Assembly (NCBI GenBank): GCA_001051155.2
Contig: JYIP02000008.1
Coordinates: 1,798,001-1,862,000, forward strand
DNA from: Chrysoporthe austroafricana
Lineage: Eukaryota; Ascomycota; Sordariomycetes; Diaporthales; Cryphonectriaceae
DNA: 64,000 bases
Direction: 5' to 3'
Shown here in pieces: positions 1 to 10,557 of this stretch. The notes under the pieces are model-generated. The model was not told the origin of the DNA. It saw only the letters and a list, made by a program, of their open reading frames with translations, and searched no databases. The position numbers and the translations under genes are program-made. Every line of letters begins with the position of its first letter. The first letter of the stretch is position 1.

Positions 1-378
1 CGTCCTACCGAGCGGCCTCTCCCTGAGGACTGGACTATGCGAGGCCACCTGTGGGTAGAAGGCCTATACCCAGCCGACTGGTTCGACTCGGATATAATTG
101 AAGAGGAGAAGATATTCGAGCTCCCGTCGATAAGGGAGCACCGGCATACCCGCATCCTCTGGCTCGCCCGCAGGCTGGCATTATCCGGAAAGTGGCTCAT
201 CTATAACAAGGAGTCCAAGCAGTTCCAGGCCTACCTGAATTTCAGCTATCAAGCACCCTTCGGACATAGCACCCTGATCAGGCCCTGGACATCCCCCAGG
301 GTTACCAGATCATCTGCTGCTCTTGCCAAGAGAAACGAGCCCATCTTATCAATGATCATAGATAACGACGTTGATTGA
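1..378 (+). CDS. C-terminal part of a conserved fungal hypothetical protein (5' end outside window)
   Basis: The frame is open from base 1 (Arg-Pro-Thr-Glu...) through an in-frame Met at 37 to a TGA at 376-378, so the true start probably lies upstream of the window. The readable part is about 125 residues and soluble, with an acidic stretch followed by a Trp/Leu/Arg-rich helix (ILWLARRLALSGKW) and a Ser/Thr/Arg-rich tail. The layout resembles the end of a fungus-specific hypothetical family that I cannot name, and no catalytic motif is visible. Codon use and GC content are normal and no RIP-type stops interrupt it, unlike most ORFs in this window. No function is proposed. Confidence 0.5.
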   Translation, partial: RPTERPLPEDWTMRGHLWVEGLYPADWFDSDIIEEEKIFELPSIREHRHTRILWLARRLALSGKWLIYNKESKQFQAYLNFSYQAPFGHSTLIRPWTSPRVTRSSAALAKRNEPILSMIIDNDVD

Positions 379-1121
379 GGTCATTGCACCTATATAGGCT
401 GCTACTGGTTGCACAGGAATAGACACCCTTTCCCGACAATCTAGGACTGTGATATCCTGCCTCCTAACTACAAGACTGGTAGTAGGCAGTAACTTCTTGG
501 GTTTTTCCGAAAAGGGAAGATTTGCTTACTTAGGGCTTTCTAGAGGAATTTTATGCCTTTTACCGATTTCAGGAATGCATTCTGCTTTTATATTTTCTTA
601 ATCCCTCTTTTTTTGGATAAGCAATTTTTTTTATATCTCTAGGGCAGCAGCTGGAGCTTGGAATACACTTGCTTGCTTTCAGGTAGAAGAGATATGCAGT
701 AGACCATATCTGCCTTTATACTTCCTACAGCATATAGGTTCTTGGCAATAATAGGTCCTGCAAGCTGTCCTGATCCCACTCTATTCTTCTTAGTCTACTG
801 CTTAGATACTTTGGATATATGCTTGCATAAAGTTGATACTCTATATAAGAAAGTATCTTCAAAGGGAACTTGGCTGAAAAATCTTTCGAATACAAACAAC
901 TAGCCAAAAATTATCGCCCTAGTTTGCCTATAGTAGAGATTACACAATCAACTGAGTTAACTTTAAGGCCCGATTAGCGCTATCACTGTAAGTCATGCTC
1001 TAGACTGTACAGGTTGCTTGGACTTGGAATGTGTATCGAAAAGTTACAGTTATAAGCCTGGTTCGCAAGGTTATATCTTTCCCTTAACTAAATAGAGAGC
1101 CAGCTATTCTCATACTATTAT
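379..1121. other. no gene seen
   Basis: Moderately AT-rich sequence with only short, inconsistent ORFs on both strands. No intron-exon structure, RNA gene or repeat unit was recognised. It separates the first gene from an LTR-like repeat. Confidence 0.4.
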
Positions 1122-1582
1122 TGTAATGAATACCCAAATAGCACAAATACCTGGTACGTTAAAGGTTTATGCTAGGCAAAAATAGTATCGCGTACCGTTT
1201 ACCGTATACGGAAACACAGCCTTAAAAGGTAGTTGGAAATACTGAAGATATTTACTATCCGTACTGGATACTGCTCTGAGAGTGAAACTGAAAGAAATAC
1301 TTAGTTTAATAACTGAAAAGCAATTATAAAATCTACTTGACAGTAGGGAAATATCCAATCTTATATATCTAGCTTTTCAGTCTTGCCTATCCTGCTTATA
1401 TTGCTAGGCTATATAAACGCTTGATGCTTATGCTATTTATATTATAATTTAATATAAGCGACTTTAACCTTTAATATATAAGAAGGCCTCCTTGCTTCGG
1501 ATGTTGGATCCGAGCTGCGTCGGTCTTAGATCCACTGATCCGGCCTGTTCCTGTGACCTGAACCGTTCGTTGGTTTCTAATA
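1122..1582 (+). mobile_element. solo-LTR-like repeat, copy 1 (same family as 41746-42221)
   Basis: Begins TGTAATGAATACCCAAATAG, as does the solo LTR at 41746. The two copies stay alignable to their 3' parts (GGATCC-rich block near 1505-1560, then CGTTCGTTGGTT). By alignment with copy 2 the end falls near 1582. No convincing target duplication flanks this copy (ATTAT before, ATAAG after), so it may be older, mutated or truncated. The family is named from structure only: no internal coding region is present in the window. Confidence 0.6.
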
Positions 1583-2368
1583 ATAAGCAAGTAAAATAAT
1601 AGCAATGCTAAACAGAAAAATGCGAAATTTATGCAAAACAAAAGATTCGAGACTGGAATAATTACGGGGAGTGTCTATACCATTTTTATCAATCGCTAAG
1701 CTATATAAGTGGTGGTGAAAACAAAGACGTGCCGCTTAGGCGCCTTCTCATCTTCTGCTCCCAGACAGAAAGGGCGCGCCCGGCCCTCAGCGTCCTCGTC
1801 CGCCACACCGCGGAAGCCTTGCCGCGATGCTGCTATTGCCCAGGCCTTGCCGCGGCATCCTCCTCGTACGACCCACGGCGAGAAGATTGGCGAGAGATGG
1901 ACTGCACCGGACCCTGGCAGGATAGCTAGTACGCGCAGCCCGTTCGAAAAGAAAAGGGCGGCGGCCCGATAAGCACCATCGCTGGCTGCACCTGACCCTA
2001 TCAGGATTACCAGCACATAGTGACCAGTGCATAGTGGATAGGCCTGCACATATACAAATGGCATTCGCCCACACCCCGCAAGCGCTACAGACAAGGCCTA
2101 GACAGCCGGTCTGCTCGTACCAGTTGCAGCTCTCTGCTACGTATTATATTGCCTTCGTAATTTGCTGCCTGCTGCATGCACGCACGAACAACGCTGGATA
2201 AGATCCAGAGCCACTGCGTACGACCGAAGAAGGATATCAATCAGGATCCGTTCAGAACCCACTATAATCGCCTCCAGATACCTATCGACGATAGCGCTAG
2301 CACGGTGCGCCGTCGCTCTCCCCCCGTTGGAGATGCTAGTACGCCTGCCTGGAAAACTATGGTCGCGA
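1583..2368. other. unresolved GC-rich stretch
   Basis: Long overlapping ORFs run on both strands between 1696 and 2436. They look like mutual shadows and none shows a recognisable domain. The stretch lies directly 3' of the homeodomain exons (minus strand), so it may hold the 3' UTR or further degraded C-terminal exons of that gene. The sequence does not decide this. Confidence 0.3.
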
Positions 2369-3143
2369 TCACCTTCCTCGTCGTCGGTCTGCCTGCCGGC
2401 GGTTTTGAAACCAGATCTGGGGAGCAGGGATTGCATTAGTATTCTTAGAACTACACACGCCGGGACAAGAGAAAGGGCGAAGGACCCATACCTGGACTTG
2501 CTTCTCGCTCATCGCGGTACGCTGTACAATGTTGCGCCGTACGGGTTTATCGGGCTTTCGGTTTTGTAGGTATGCAGCTTCGAGAACGGCCTTGTCCTGG
2601 GAACTGTATGTTGTATTAGCTAGCGTACAACCAGGACGACAAAAGATGCCAGACGTACCGAGTTCTTCTCCTGCGGCGAACGGGGGCCTCTTCTTGCCTA
2701 TCTGGCCGAATAGGGCCAGTCTGTCTCTCTTCTGCTCTACGAGAGGGTCCTGCATGCTCTTCTTGAACAGGGCGGGGGGTTCTGGAACGGTCATCGTTAC
2801 CAGCAGGGTAGCTGGGATCGGGCTTATGGATATCGTTCACCCCCCGCAGAGCTGCAGCCAGATACTGCTCACTATCGGTCCAACCATATCGCATAACCCT
2901 ATCTCGCCAGCCCTGGGCAATCTCGTTCCTCTCCGTAGCAAGATCTGCGATCTCCCGTAGCAAGTCGCCTCCTGGTACCTCCTCGTAATGCCACGACTCA
3001 AGCTCTTCACTGTCTTCCCTGTTAAATAGCCCGGACGGTTTGCCCGGCGTTTGGCCTAGGACTGCCAAAGACGACCCGCCACCTAGCGGATAGAACGGGT
3101 CCAACCAGCAGCGTAGAGGTAATTCCACCTCGGATGCCGAGTC
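2369..3143 (-). CDS. homeodomain segment (possible separate gene)
   Basis: If the TAG at 3144-3146 is genuine, this would be an independent gene: 3143-2659, 2603-2492, 2416-2369, with no in-frame ATG near its 5' end. The homeodomain starts at a basic RRRRTR arm just before intron 2604-2658 and continues through SQDKAVLEAAYLQNRKPDKP and QVQ|IWFQNRRQ across intron 2417-2491. It ends 7 residues later in an arginine-rich tail and TGA at 2369-2371. Helix 3 (WFQNRR) is fully conserved, so DNA binding would be expected of an intact protein. The upstream 170 residues are acidic and of unknown fold. The lack of a start codon and the continuous frame upstream favour the fusion reading given in the larger entry. 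Confidence 0.5.
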
Positions 3144-5160
3144 CTAGCATCGGCTAGCCGGCTGCGTTCGCTTAGTAGAACTCCCACTGGATCTCGAGAG
3201 GGTCTTTCGGGTCGTAGCGGGTCGCGGTTCCGCCGAAAATGGAGGTGGACCGTTAGATCGAGTAAATCCCGGACTGTCGGGGAATATATCCATAGCATCT
3301 TCCAGCTCACCGTCCAAAGGAGGGCTGAACCAATTAGGGGCAGGAGCCAGGCCGTTATTGGGATCTCCGGTAATGGCCTGAAAAGGGGTATGCTATACCG
3401 CCGGTTGCATTAGTAGCCGTCCCGCCCTGCGCTTCAGATAGTTGTATAGCATACCTCATACGGCAGGACGCGCACTGTTTCCTGTTCTTCCCCTCCCTGC
3501 GCTGCGTAAGACGCCGGCGTCGGCGTTGCCGAACGATCCTCAGACGACACGAGCAGTTGCGAGGCGTGATCGTAACAGCTCGCGGCGGATGGCCGCGCGG
3601 CAGCATCAATTACTAGCATCCGCTGCAAGAGATCAATCAGCCCTTCCGACTCCCAATCATTTGCTTCCTCGACAATCTTTTTATACCAATATATTCCTAT
3701 GCCGGAACCAGGATACGGAAAACCGTATGCGAACCGTAAGATAACGATACCAAGCGACCAGATATCCACGGCCTTGGTATATCGCGAATACGTCCCGATC
3801 TGCACCTCAGGAGGGCAATATATTTCCGAGCCGCAGCCTGTTTTCAAACTGTCGCCATTCTTCGCCAGGCCAAAGTCAGACAGCTTGATCCAGAGGGCGT
3901 AAGGGTTGCGGTCGGGACCGCGTTCCTGAACGAGGATATTTCCCGGCTTGAGATCCCGATATGCGACTGGCCTGAACCGTCCATAAAGGTATGCCAGAGC
4001 GGACGTGCTTTAGTGGAGGATCACTACGCACTCCTCGTATGAGAAGGGGGTCTTTTTATGCTGATATTCCAGGTCTCGGCCCGGCATATATTCCAGATAT
4101 AAGCAAGGCAGCGGCGTCTCGTTAACAAACAAAAGCCGGACGATATTCTGACTATTAGATTTGTCCTAGTAAGAAGTAAGTACGTACTCTCAGATGCAGG
4201 AATCTGGCATTTTTACGTATACCCGAAACCTGTTTCATAATCTCGATTTCCTTCTTCCAATTCTTCCTTTCGTATTTCTGTAATATAGGCCGCTTACAAA
4301 GCGTACTGCTCCCTAGTACTAACATCCCAGTAATGGCTTACAGCCCCGAACCCGCCGCGGCCGATCTCCTTTACCTTAACGCGAATTGGACGTTAGTCAG
4401 AAGTTTGTACTCTCCCGTCAGGACCGGTCTCGGGACCGCTCACGAGGCCGAGAGCACCCATAAAGTCTTGGTGAGTCGCCTCCCCGCGGCGGAACTCCTC
4501 GACGCCCTCAACATAGGTATCCGACGTGATATCGTAGCGAGCGACGATAATCCGGAACTGGAAATATTCATGCAGCCGCACGATAATGATTTCCAGTTTC
4601 TTATCATCATTGTTATCGTCATTCTTGTTATCAAATACGTCGAACCTGTCGAGGATCCAGTCGAAGTTTCTGCGCTTGTGCTTCTCTTTCCCCCCTTTCC
4701 CGTCGTATTCGACTATGGTTCCATATGTGGAACCGAAGTCTCGTACGATAAGGCGAGGACGCTTGTCGTCGAAGTTGTCCTTATATATAAGCGCGCAATG
4801 TCGCTTGCTAATATGAAAGTTCACTTTAATATCATTAACTGTCACTTCGCTAGGCAGGCGGATATCGCATATATTTTCACCGGTCCCGAATACGAGTCCC
4901 GAGGAAGTCCGTAAGGGCTTGTCGAACCGTATTTCGAGATGGGGCAAGGTATCGAGGTCGTTATTTTGTTACATTTGTTGCGATTCCGTCGATTCTCGGC
5001 TGCTGCGACTCTGTAGGGCGGCCTGCTGCTGCTGCTGCTGCGGCTGCTGCGCGGCCTCAGAAGGCTTCTCGCGGAGCGTAGCCTCAATGGCGTCCCGCGC
5101 TAACCGAAGTCTGTCATTATAAGGATAAATCTGGGCAATCAGTTTTGTATTGTCCGCCAT
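2369..5160 (-). pseudogene. FHA - Ser/Thr protein kinase - homeodomain protein (RIP-damaged)
   Basis: Exons on the minus strand: 5160-4188, 4147-3455, 3377-2659, 2603-2492 and 2416-2369. All four introns (40, 77, 55 and 75 nt) start GT and end AG, and phases fit an 847-aa frame. From the ATG at 5160: a polyglutamine run, an FHA domain (ISKRHCALIY, RDFGSTYGTI), a glycine loop (GRGGFGAV), the catalytic loop YRDLKPGNILV (Tyr where His is usual), SDFGLAKNG, a CPPEV segment in place of APE, DIWSLGIV, a charged linker, and a C-terminal homeodomain with IWFQNRRQ split by the last intron. Damage: in-frame stops at 4969-4971, 4393-4395, 4010-4012 and 3144-3146, all readable as CAA/CAG to TAA/TAG, and one extra base near 4296 that displaces the ATP-binding Lys (AL-KRPIL). 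Domain identities are strong. That kinase and homeodomain form one protein is inferred from the shared frame; the TAG at 3144 could instead be a real stop between two genes. Confidence 0.75.
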
Positions 5161-5535
5161 AGTGCAACGTCTCTTCTCTGTATAGAAGAGAAGCAAGGCA
5201 GGATAGTAGATATAGTATGTATACTATACCGGGCGTTTATATGCTGCAGAGGGGCGTACTTGCAAGCAGGCGCTCCGCGCATCTGCAGCTCACATCCAAT
5301 ACAGCTGCTACCCCGCACGCTTGATGCGGACAAGAAGCGACTGCACACCTATTTGGTGGTCAAATGGTGGGCGGCGAGTGGCTGGCACGCACGTTTGGCA
5401 AGCATTTATAAGCATTCACAGCTAGTACTTGGTTTATCTCTGCAATTAGATAGTAGGCGTATGTACTCCTGTATGCTTGCAGGGCATTCCCGGCCATCCT
5501 TCCGAAACCGGGTAGGGGCAGATATGGGCTGATGA
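5161..5535. other. intergenic, probable divergent 5' region
   Basis: This lies between the start of the minus-strand FHA-kinase gene and a plus-strand ORF remnant. Short ORFs on both strands do not resemble coding sequence. It would contain the kinase gene promoter, but no specific element is recognisable. Confidence 0.35.
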
Positions 5536-6051
5536 CTCAGTTGCTGCCTGAAGCCAACGGGCAAGCTTATTTGTAAGGACACCGCCCCCTTACAAGCATC
5601 CACCGCAAACCTCCTTTCTGTTCTACTTCGCTCTCTAGCTCTACACGACGACAATATAGCCCGTACTCCTGAAGACTACTGGAAAGAAGTTTACCTCCCC
5701 TGCGGCTCTGGCGGTTACAGGGCGGCAAGGGTCTTCCGCCGCATTGACCATTCGGATCTGTCCCGTCCAGTCGACCATGAGTCGCTTGCGAAGCGGCTGC
5801 TCGACGTTTACTGCGGCGACGATGCAACGCCGCGAGCTCTACAGGACAACTGGATAGCCGCCTTTCAAGAATCTACCACCTCTCAAAAAAAACGCCGTCG
5901 CGGTCGCCGTAACGATGTTTATATTGATGACGGGTATGACGGATTCTATCCGAGCTCGATCGGTACTACTAATATTCCTACAGCCAACGCAAGGTTGCCA
6001 GCCCTAGGCAAAGCTTCGAGAGCTCAGATTGCCAGGGCACTGCCGATATAG
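5536..6051 (+). CDS. orphan ORF fragment, no start codon, function unknown
   Basis: A 171-codon open frame runs from just after tandem TGA stops (5530-5535) to TAG at 6049-6051. It has no in-frame ATG, so it is either an internal or terminal exon or a remnant. Composition looks coding: an acidic segment with PEDYWKEVYLPCGSGGYR, a helical LAKRLLDVYCGDD part, then a basic KKRRRGRRND patch that could be a nuclear localisation signal. No known domain is recognised. It is not interrupted by RIP-type stops, unlike its neighbours. The reverse-strand ORFs over the same bases look less protein-like. Confidence 0.35.
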   Translation, partial: LSCCLKPTGKLICKDTAPLQASTANLLSVLLRSLALHDDNIARTPEDYWKEVYLPCGSGGYRAARVFRRIDHSDLSRPVDHESLAKRLLDVYCGDDATPRALQDNWIAAFQESTTSQKKRRRGRRNDVYIDDGYDGFYPSSIGTTNIPTANARLPALGKASRAQIARALPI

Positions 6052-6229
6052 CGAAAATCGCGAGCGATTTCGAGCTCAAGCTCAAGAACCGAATGGCGCC
6101 TGGCCTGCTATAGAACGCGGGCCGAAACCACGCGCCGCTTACGGCGTCCCGCGGTTTTCGCCGGCCTGCGTTCGCAGGCGCTATTCTGGTTCTCTCGCTA
6201 TATACGCCTCTGGTCTGGCCGGCATAGAG

Positions 6230-6334
6230 GCTGGAAGGCTGGCTGGGCTGCAAGGCTGGCTGGGCTGGAAGGCTGGCTGGGCTGGAAGGCTGGCTGGGCT
6301 AGAAGGCTAGCTGGGCTGGAAGGCTGGCTGGCAT
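6230..6334 (+). repeat. 17-bp minisatellite (CTGGAAGGCTGGCTGGG)n
   Basis: About six head-to-tail copies with point variants (GCAAGG, CTAGAAGG). The unit is G-rich on this strand. Related GGCCTGGAAGGC blocks reappear inside the larger tandem units just downstream, so the two arrays probably share an origin. Confidence 0.85.
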
Positions 6335-6345
6335 AAAAGGATAGC

Positions 6346-7100
6346 CAGTCTGGCTAATAAAGGCTCTTTTTTAAACGGCTTAACTTCTAGCATTTATTTA
6401 CAGATAGTGCTTAGATAAAGGATTTTTCTATGCCAAGCATACAAATAGACGGCTTGCCGGCCTGGAAGGCTTATCGGCCTGAAAGGCTTGCTAGCCTGGC
6501 CGGTATAGAAATAGGCTATATAATAAAAGCTCCTTTTTAAGCGGCTTAACCTCTAGCATTTATTCGCAGATAGTATTTAGATAGAAGATTCTTTTGCGCC
6601 GAGCATACAGATAGACGGCCTGCCGGCCTGGAAGGCTTATCGGCCTGGAAGGCTTGCTGGCCTAGCCGGTATAGAAATAGGCTATGCAATAGAGGCTTTT
6701 TTTTAAGCGGCTTAATTTCTAATATTTATCCGCAAATAGTATTTAGACAGAAGATTCTTTTGCGCCGAGTATATAAATAAAGGGCTTATCGGTCTGGAAA
6801 GCTTGCTAATCTAGAGGGCTTATCGGTCTAGAAAGCTTATCGGTCTAGAGGGCTTATCGGTTTAGAGGGCTTGTCAGTTTAAAAGGCTTATCGGCCTGGA
6901 AAGCTTGCTAGCTTGGCCAGTACAGAAATAGGCTATCCAGTAAAGGTTCCTTTTTAAGCGGCTTAACCTCTAGCATTTATTCGTAAATAATGCTTAAACG
7001 GAAGATTTTTCTGCGCTAAATATATAAATAAAAAGCCTATCAGTTTGGAAGGCTTGCTAATCTGGAAAGCTTATCGGTCTGGAAGAACTTGCCAAAAAAA
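6346..7100 (+). repeat. tandem array of ~167-bp units (about four copies)
   Basis: Each unit starts with a CTTTTTTAAGCGGCTTAAC-like block (near 6361, 6528, 6695, 6948). It continues through CTCTAGCATTTATTCGCAGA and CGCCGAGCATACAGATAGAC, and ends in GGCCTGGAAGGCTTATCGG repeats and CCGGTATAGAAATAGGCTAT. Spacing is about 167, 166 and then 251 bp, the last unit being enlarged by extra GGCTTATCGGTCT copies. AT content rises along the array toward the RIP-affected block that follows. Confidence 0.75.
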
Positions 7101-7164
7101 ATATTAGCCAGAATCTTTAGCAGAAATATACAAACCTACTTTACGGCTATTAATATAAGCCGGT

Positions 7165-7506
7165 TAAAGAAAACAGAATTTATTATTAGTATTTATTATT
7201 AGTATTTGCTATTTATTGCTTTTCCTTATTTTATATAACTTATACGTTACAATAAACTTAATCTGCTATCTTTATTGCTATTATTTCGCCTTAAAGGCGC
7301 TGGAATATTTCGAAACCGAAAGGCTATTCGAAAAGGATATTATCCAGGGATTTTACCCGAAATAGAGCTATATATATTAAGCCAAGCTGGAATTCTTTCT
7401 TGGCAATATTCAAGATAATACAATTAATAATAAAACTTTGCAATTTATAGACCGTAATAGCATACGAAATAAAGAGAGGAAATTGAATTTGCTTATATTC
7501 GATATT
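7165..7506 (+). pseudogene. giant degraded ORF 'X', 5' segment (before element A)
   Basis: An open frame after stops near 7156-7167 reads ...YFALKALEYFETERLFEKD... with two TAG/TAA codons that look like former CAG/CAA. It ends inside the ATATT target site of element A, and the same frame resumes at 18138. No ATG starts it convincingly. The family is unknown: no transposase, reverse transcriptase, helicase or nuclease motif was recognised in any of the three segments. Confidence 0.55.
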
Positions 7507-7713
7507 TAATGGTAAACGTACTGAAATATATTATGAAGCATGGTTCTTCCAAGAAAGTGAACTACGCTAAAGCTTATCAGGGCATTATATAGGCCCCCCG
7601 GTAAGGGTATAGCATCCACCTAGTAAATTTACTGCGTATTTACCAGGGGATTTACCATAGATTCACCAGGCGAATCCACTACGAATTCACTTTATCCATA
7701 AGTTTTGCTATTA
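7507..7713 (-). repeat. element A 3' LTR
   Basis: This 207-bp LTR nearly matches 17926-18132. It carries AAACGTACTGAAATATATTA, CCGGTAAGGGTATAGCATC and GTTTTGCTATTA blocks. Preceded by the target duplication ATATT. Confidence 0.9.
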
Positions 7714-7989
7714 ATTGCCGGCCCTTTATAACCTTTGTCCATAAAAGAAGCTAATTGTCAGAGATATCTTGAGTAGCGGTAATACGATATAGTAGGACTC
7801 TGGGTTATACGGCAAGGAAAAGCATAATAGCACTATTGGACAAAGGAAATTATATAGGAAATAACAATCGTTTCATAAAGCCGACTCGTGCTAAAGTCCT
7901 AACAGGTAAACGTGCCCATGCCGGGAACTAAAAGAAAACCTGCCCATGCCGGGAGCTTAGAATTAATCCTTTACCACAATCGGTTTATG

Positions 7990-10120
7990 CCTAGGGTAGA
8001 TGGATATATATAATACTTATATATAATAAGGCTAACCGATATCCAAGTATATTTCGGTAATGCTTAATCGTATTTACCGCCGAAATATTTGGTATAGATA
8101 TAACCAAAGACCAAAATTGCTCGTGGATATTGGTAGAAAGTATAGCTTTCAGATAATAGGGTATTAAGTGAGTATAATAGTAGTGAATGTGAGGTAAAGT
8201 TACAATAGGATATATCGGCATGCAGAACCGATAGCCGCGTATAGTCGTTATATGGCAATATCGTAGCCAGTTCTCAATATAGGTAGCTAAGTCCATAAAT
8301 TATTGGAAGAAAGCAGTACTATATGCTATTAATAATATTATATCGATAAATGATAGCTATATTTACTAGTTGGGAATAACTTCCCGGATTTCAGCAATAG
8401 CTTCAAGGTTTAGTAAGTTGCGAAGGAATATAGCAAATAGTTCTTCCTTTTCGATATAGTTGCAAAGGTTAGTATGATTATAGATATTAAGCTATAGAGT
8501 TTTGACTAGCCTATGCGCTTGGATATAGGATTTGAGGCTTATTATGCGATTTTAGCATTGCAAGGACCGGGCAGCGCTGAAATAGTTTTTGTTTTCGTTA
8601 GCCCATTTCTGAAAAATAGCATTAAAGTCGTAATCCATATCGTCCTTAGTAAAAACGATCTTAATAGCCTTAAAGTCGTACTCGAAACGGAAGATTTAGT
8701 TTATAATGAAATATAAGCCCGACCGGTTGGATAAGATAATAAGATCAAAGTTGCGGAGCTAAATAACGAACTCGTATATATATTCTCTTATAGTGAAAGG
8801 GAAGAAGTACTGGATGCGATTATCGTAAATTCCGATAATGCCGAACTTAATATTATTATGAATAGCGAAGCTGTCAGCAATATAAGGACGGTTAGTACCG
8901 AAATTGCTTCCCTAAATGAAATTATGGCATATATATTCCTTAAATATATAAAAGGCTAGCGTACGGTAGTATACCGCGATTTCGGCTTCAATAGCTTTGG
9001 ATTTAAGGTTATATTTGATAAATAAAGCAGGGATAGTGCGAGGCGTAGCTTGCAAGGGCAGAATGCTATTAATACTGGTTCGGAAAGCCTTGCTTAGTAT
9101 AGCCAATAGACTAGCTATGCTCGGTAAGCTATCTTCGGTCAGGTCGATAGTATTGTTTATAATTCAATAGCGCTTGGCTAGCATTATAAAGTTTCGTTCC
9201 ATTATAGCAAATAGGCTTAGATTAGCGACCGGTATAATAGGCTCGGAAGCCTCAAGCTTGGCCAAAACTGGCTTAATATTTTTGGCTATTTTCTTCCAGG
9301 CAGCAAGGGCTATATTATAACTATATTCGTAAACTATAATAACTTCTGCTATATTGGCTGTATAGCGTACGGCATTTACTTCCCTTTTAATAAAGTTATT
9401 GCGATCGCTTAATATTATCTGTCCAGTTTTATCTTTAATATAATAGCTACGCCTATTTCGTAAGCGATCGTTTTTCGATATTATAATAAGAAATAGGATA
9501 TAACGAGCTATTAATAGGGTATATAGAGCAAGGATAAGATTACGAACGGTAAATGAATTCGGGGTAAATTTAAGCAATACTCCCTTAATAGAGTTATCCG
9601 TTAATCTGTTATTTATATCCTCGTTCGTAATAGTATCCGTACCGGTAAGGGTATTTGGATAAAGCTCTTATTTTTTATAAATAGGGCTAGAGCGGTCAAT
9701 TTACAATAGTACAAAGTACCGTAAAATAAGCTTTTAAGCTTCTTCAGTAATTAGCGGCCGACTAATATTGCTGCTGCTTAGCTCGGTATTGGAAATATAA
9801 ATATTATATTCGACCTTTCGGTCTACTATATCGGTATAACCTTTATTGATTAGCGCTTGACGAAAGGCTATTATATAAGCTTCTTAATAGCGAAAGAAAT
9901 CGCTCAAGTAGTTTTTCGTTACGTAAGTATTACGGTAGAAACGGCTTTCGCTACTATACAAGTATATAGCTTACCGATATCCTTCCAGGGAGAAGCGGTC
10001 CTTAAGCGATACCTTATAAATATACTTAGCGTACTATATAATCCTGCTTTTTCGGCAGACTTTAGAAGGTTCTTCCTAGGATATAAAATACGGTATTGTA
10101 TAAAAGTTAAGTATAGCTAA
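7990..10120 (-). pseudogene. extra ORF downstream of pol in element A (unknown product)
   Basis: A degraded minus-strand coding region between the chromodomain end of pol and the 3' LTR. Longest intact pieces are 9164-9577 (137 codons), 8912-9106 and 7991-8296. It has a long helical, Leu/Ile/Ala-rich region with conserved stretches such as IKYNLKSKAIEAEIA and YYRTLAFYIFKEYI. The same ORF recurs in elements B (30180-32300) and C (58050-60000), so it belongs to the element rather than being a nested insertion. No envelope-type signal peptide or transmembrane pattern is evident and no enzyme motif is recognised. Ty3/gypsy elements usually stop after integrase, so this is atypical. Confidence 0.6.
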
Positions 10121-10557
10121 ACGTATTATTTTTTATTAATCTTAGTCTTACGGCAAGGCATTCGCAGAAAAATATAATTTGATAATCGCATAATGCATTT
10201 TGGTTTTGGTAATATTAATAGCTTTATTAATACAGTCCTTGCGGGTTTATAGAAGCTTAGCAAAATAAAGCGAAATTGATAATAGTACTAGCCTAATACC
10301 CAAAAATAATATTCAAAAATATAATAAAAAGTAATAATAATAAGGCAATGCGGCTAGCTATAATAAATAGATAAGGATAATAATCGTAAGCGCGCTAGTA
10401 AAAAGAAGAAAATAAAATGAATTTACTAGCAGTTTACGAAATAATAGCCTTTTGCATTCGCCAGAAATTCACTTGCCTTACCCAGCAGTCGCTCTTACCC
10501 CAATGCGCGCCCATTGCATTGCGAGTTCTTTCGGTTTCTTGGAATAAGTAAACTAGC

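Noticed and set aside
1696..2094. A 132-codon minus-strand ORF and two overlapping plus-strand ORFs
   Set aside because: GC-rich mutual shadows with no domain, no homologous repeat in the window and no splice structure.
4333..4914. A 193-codon plus-strand ORF opposite the FHA domain
   Set aside because: It is the reverse-strand shadow of the FHA exon; its hydrophobic stretch comes from the complement of Asp/Asn-rich codons.
7507..7713. The 207-bp repeat as a stand-alone MITE with short terminal inverted repeats
   Set aside because: It occurs as direct pairs at the ends of 10.6-kb elements with target duplications outside, so it is an LTR.
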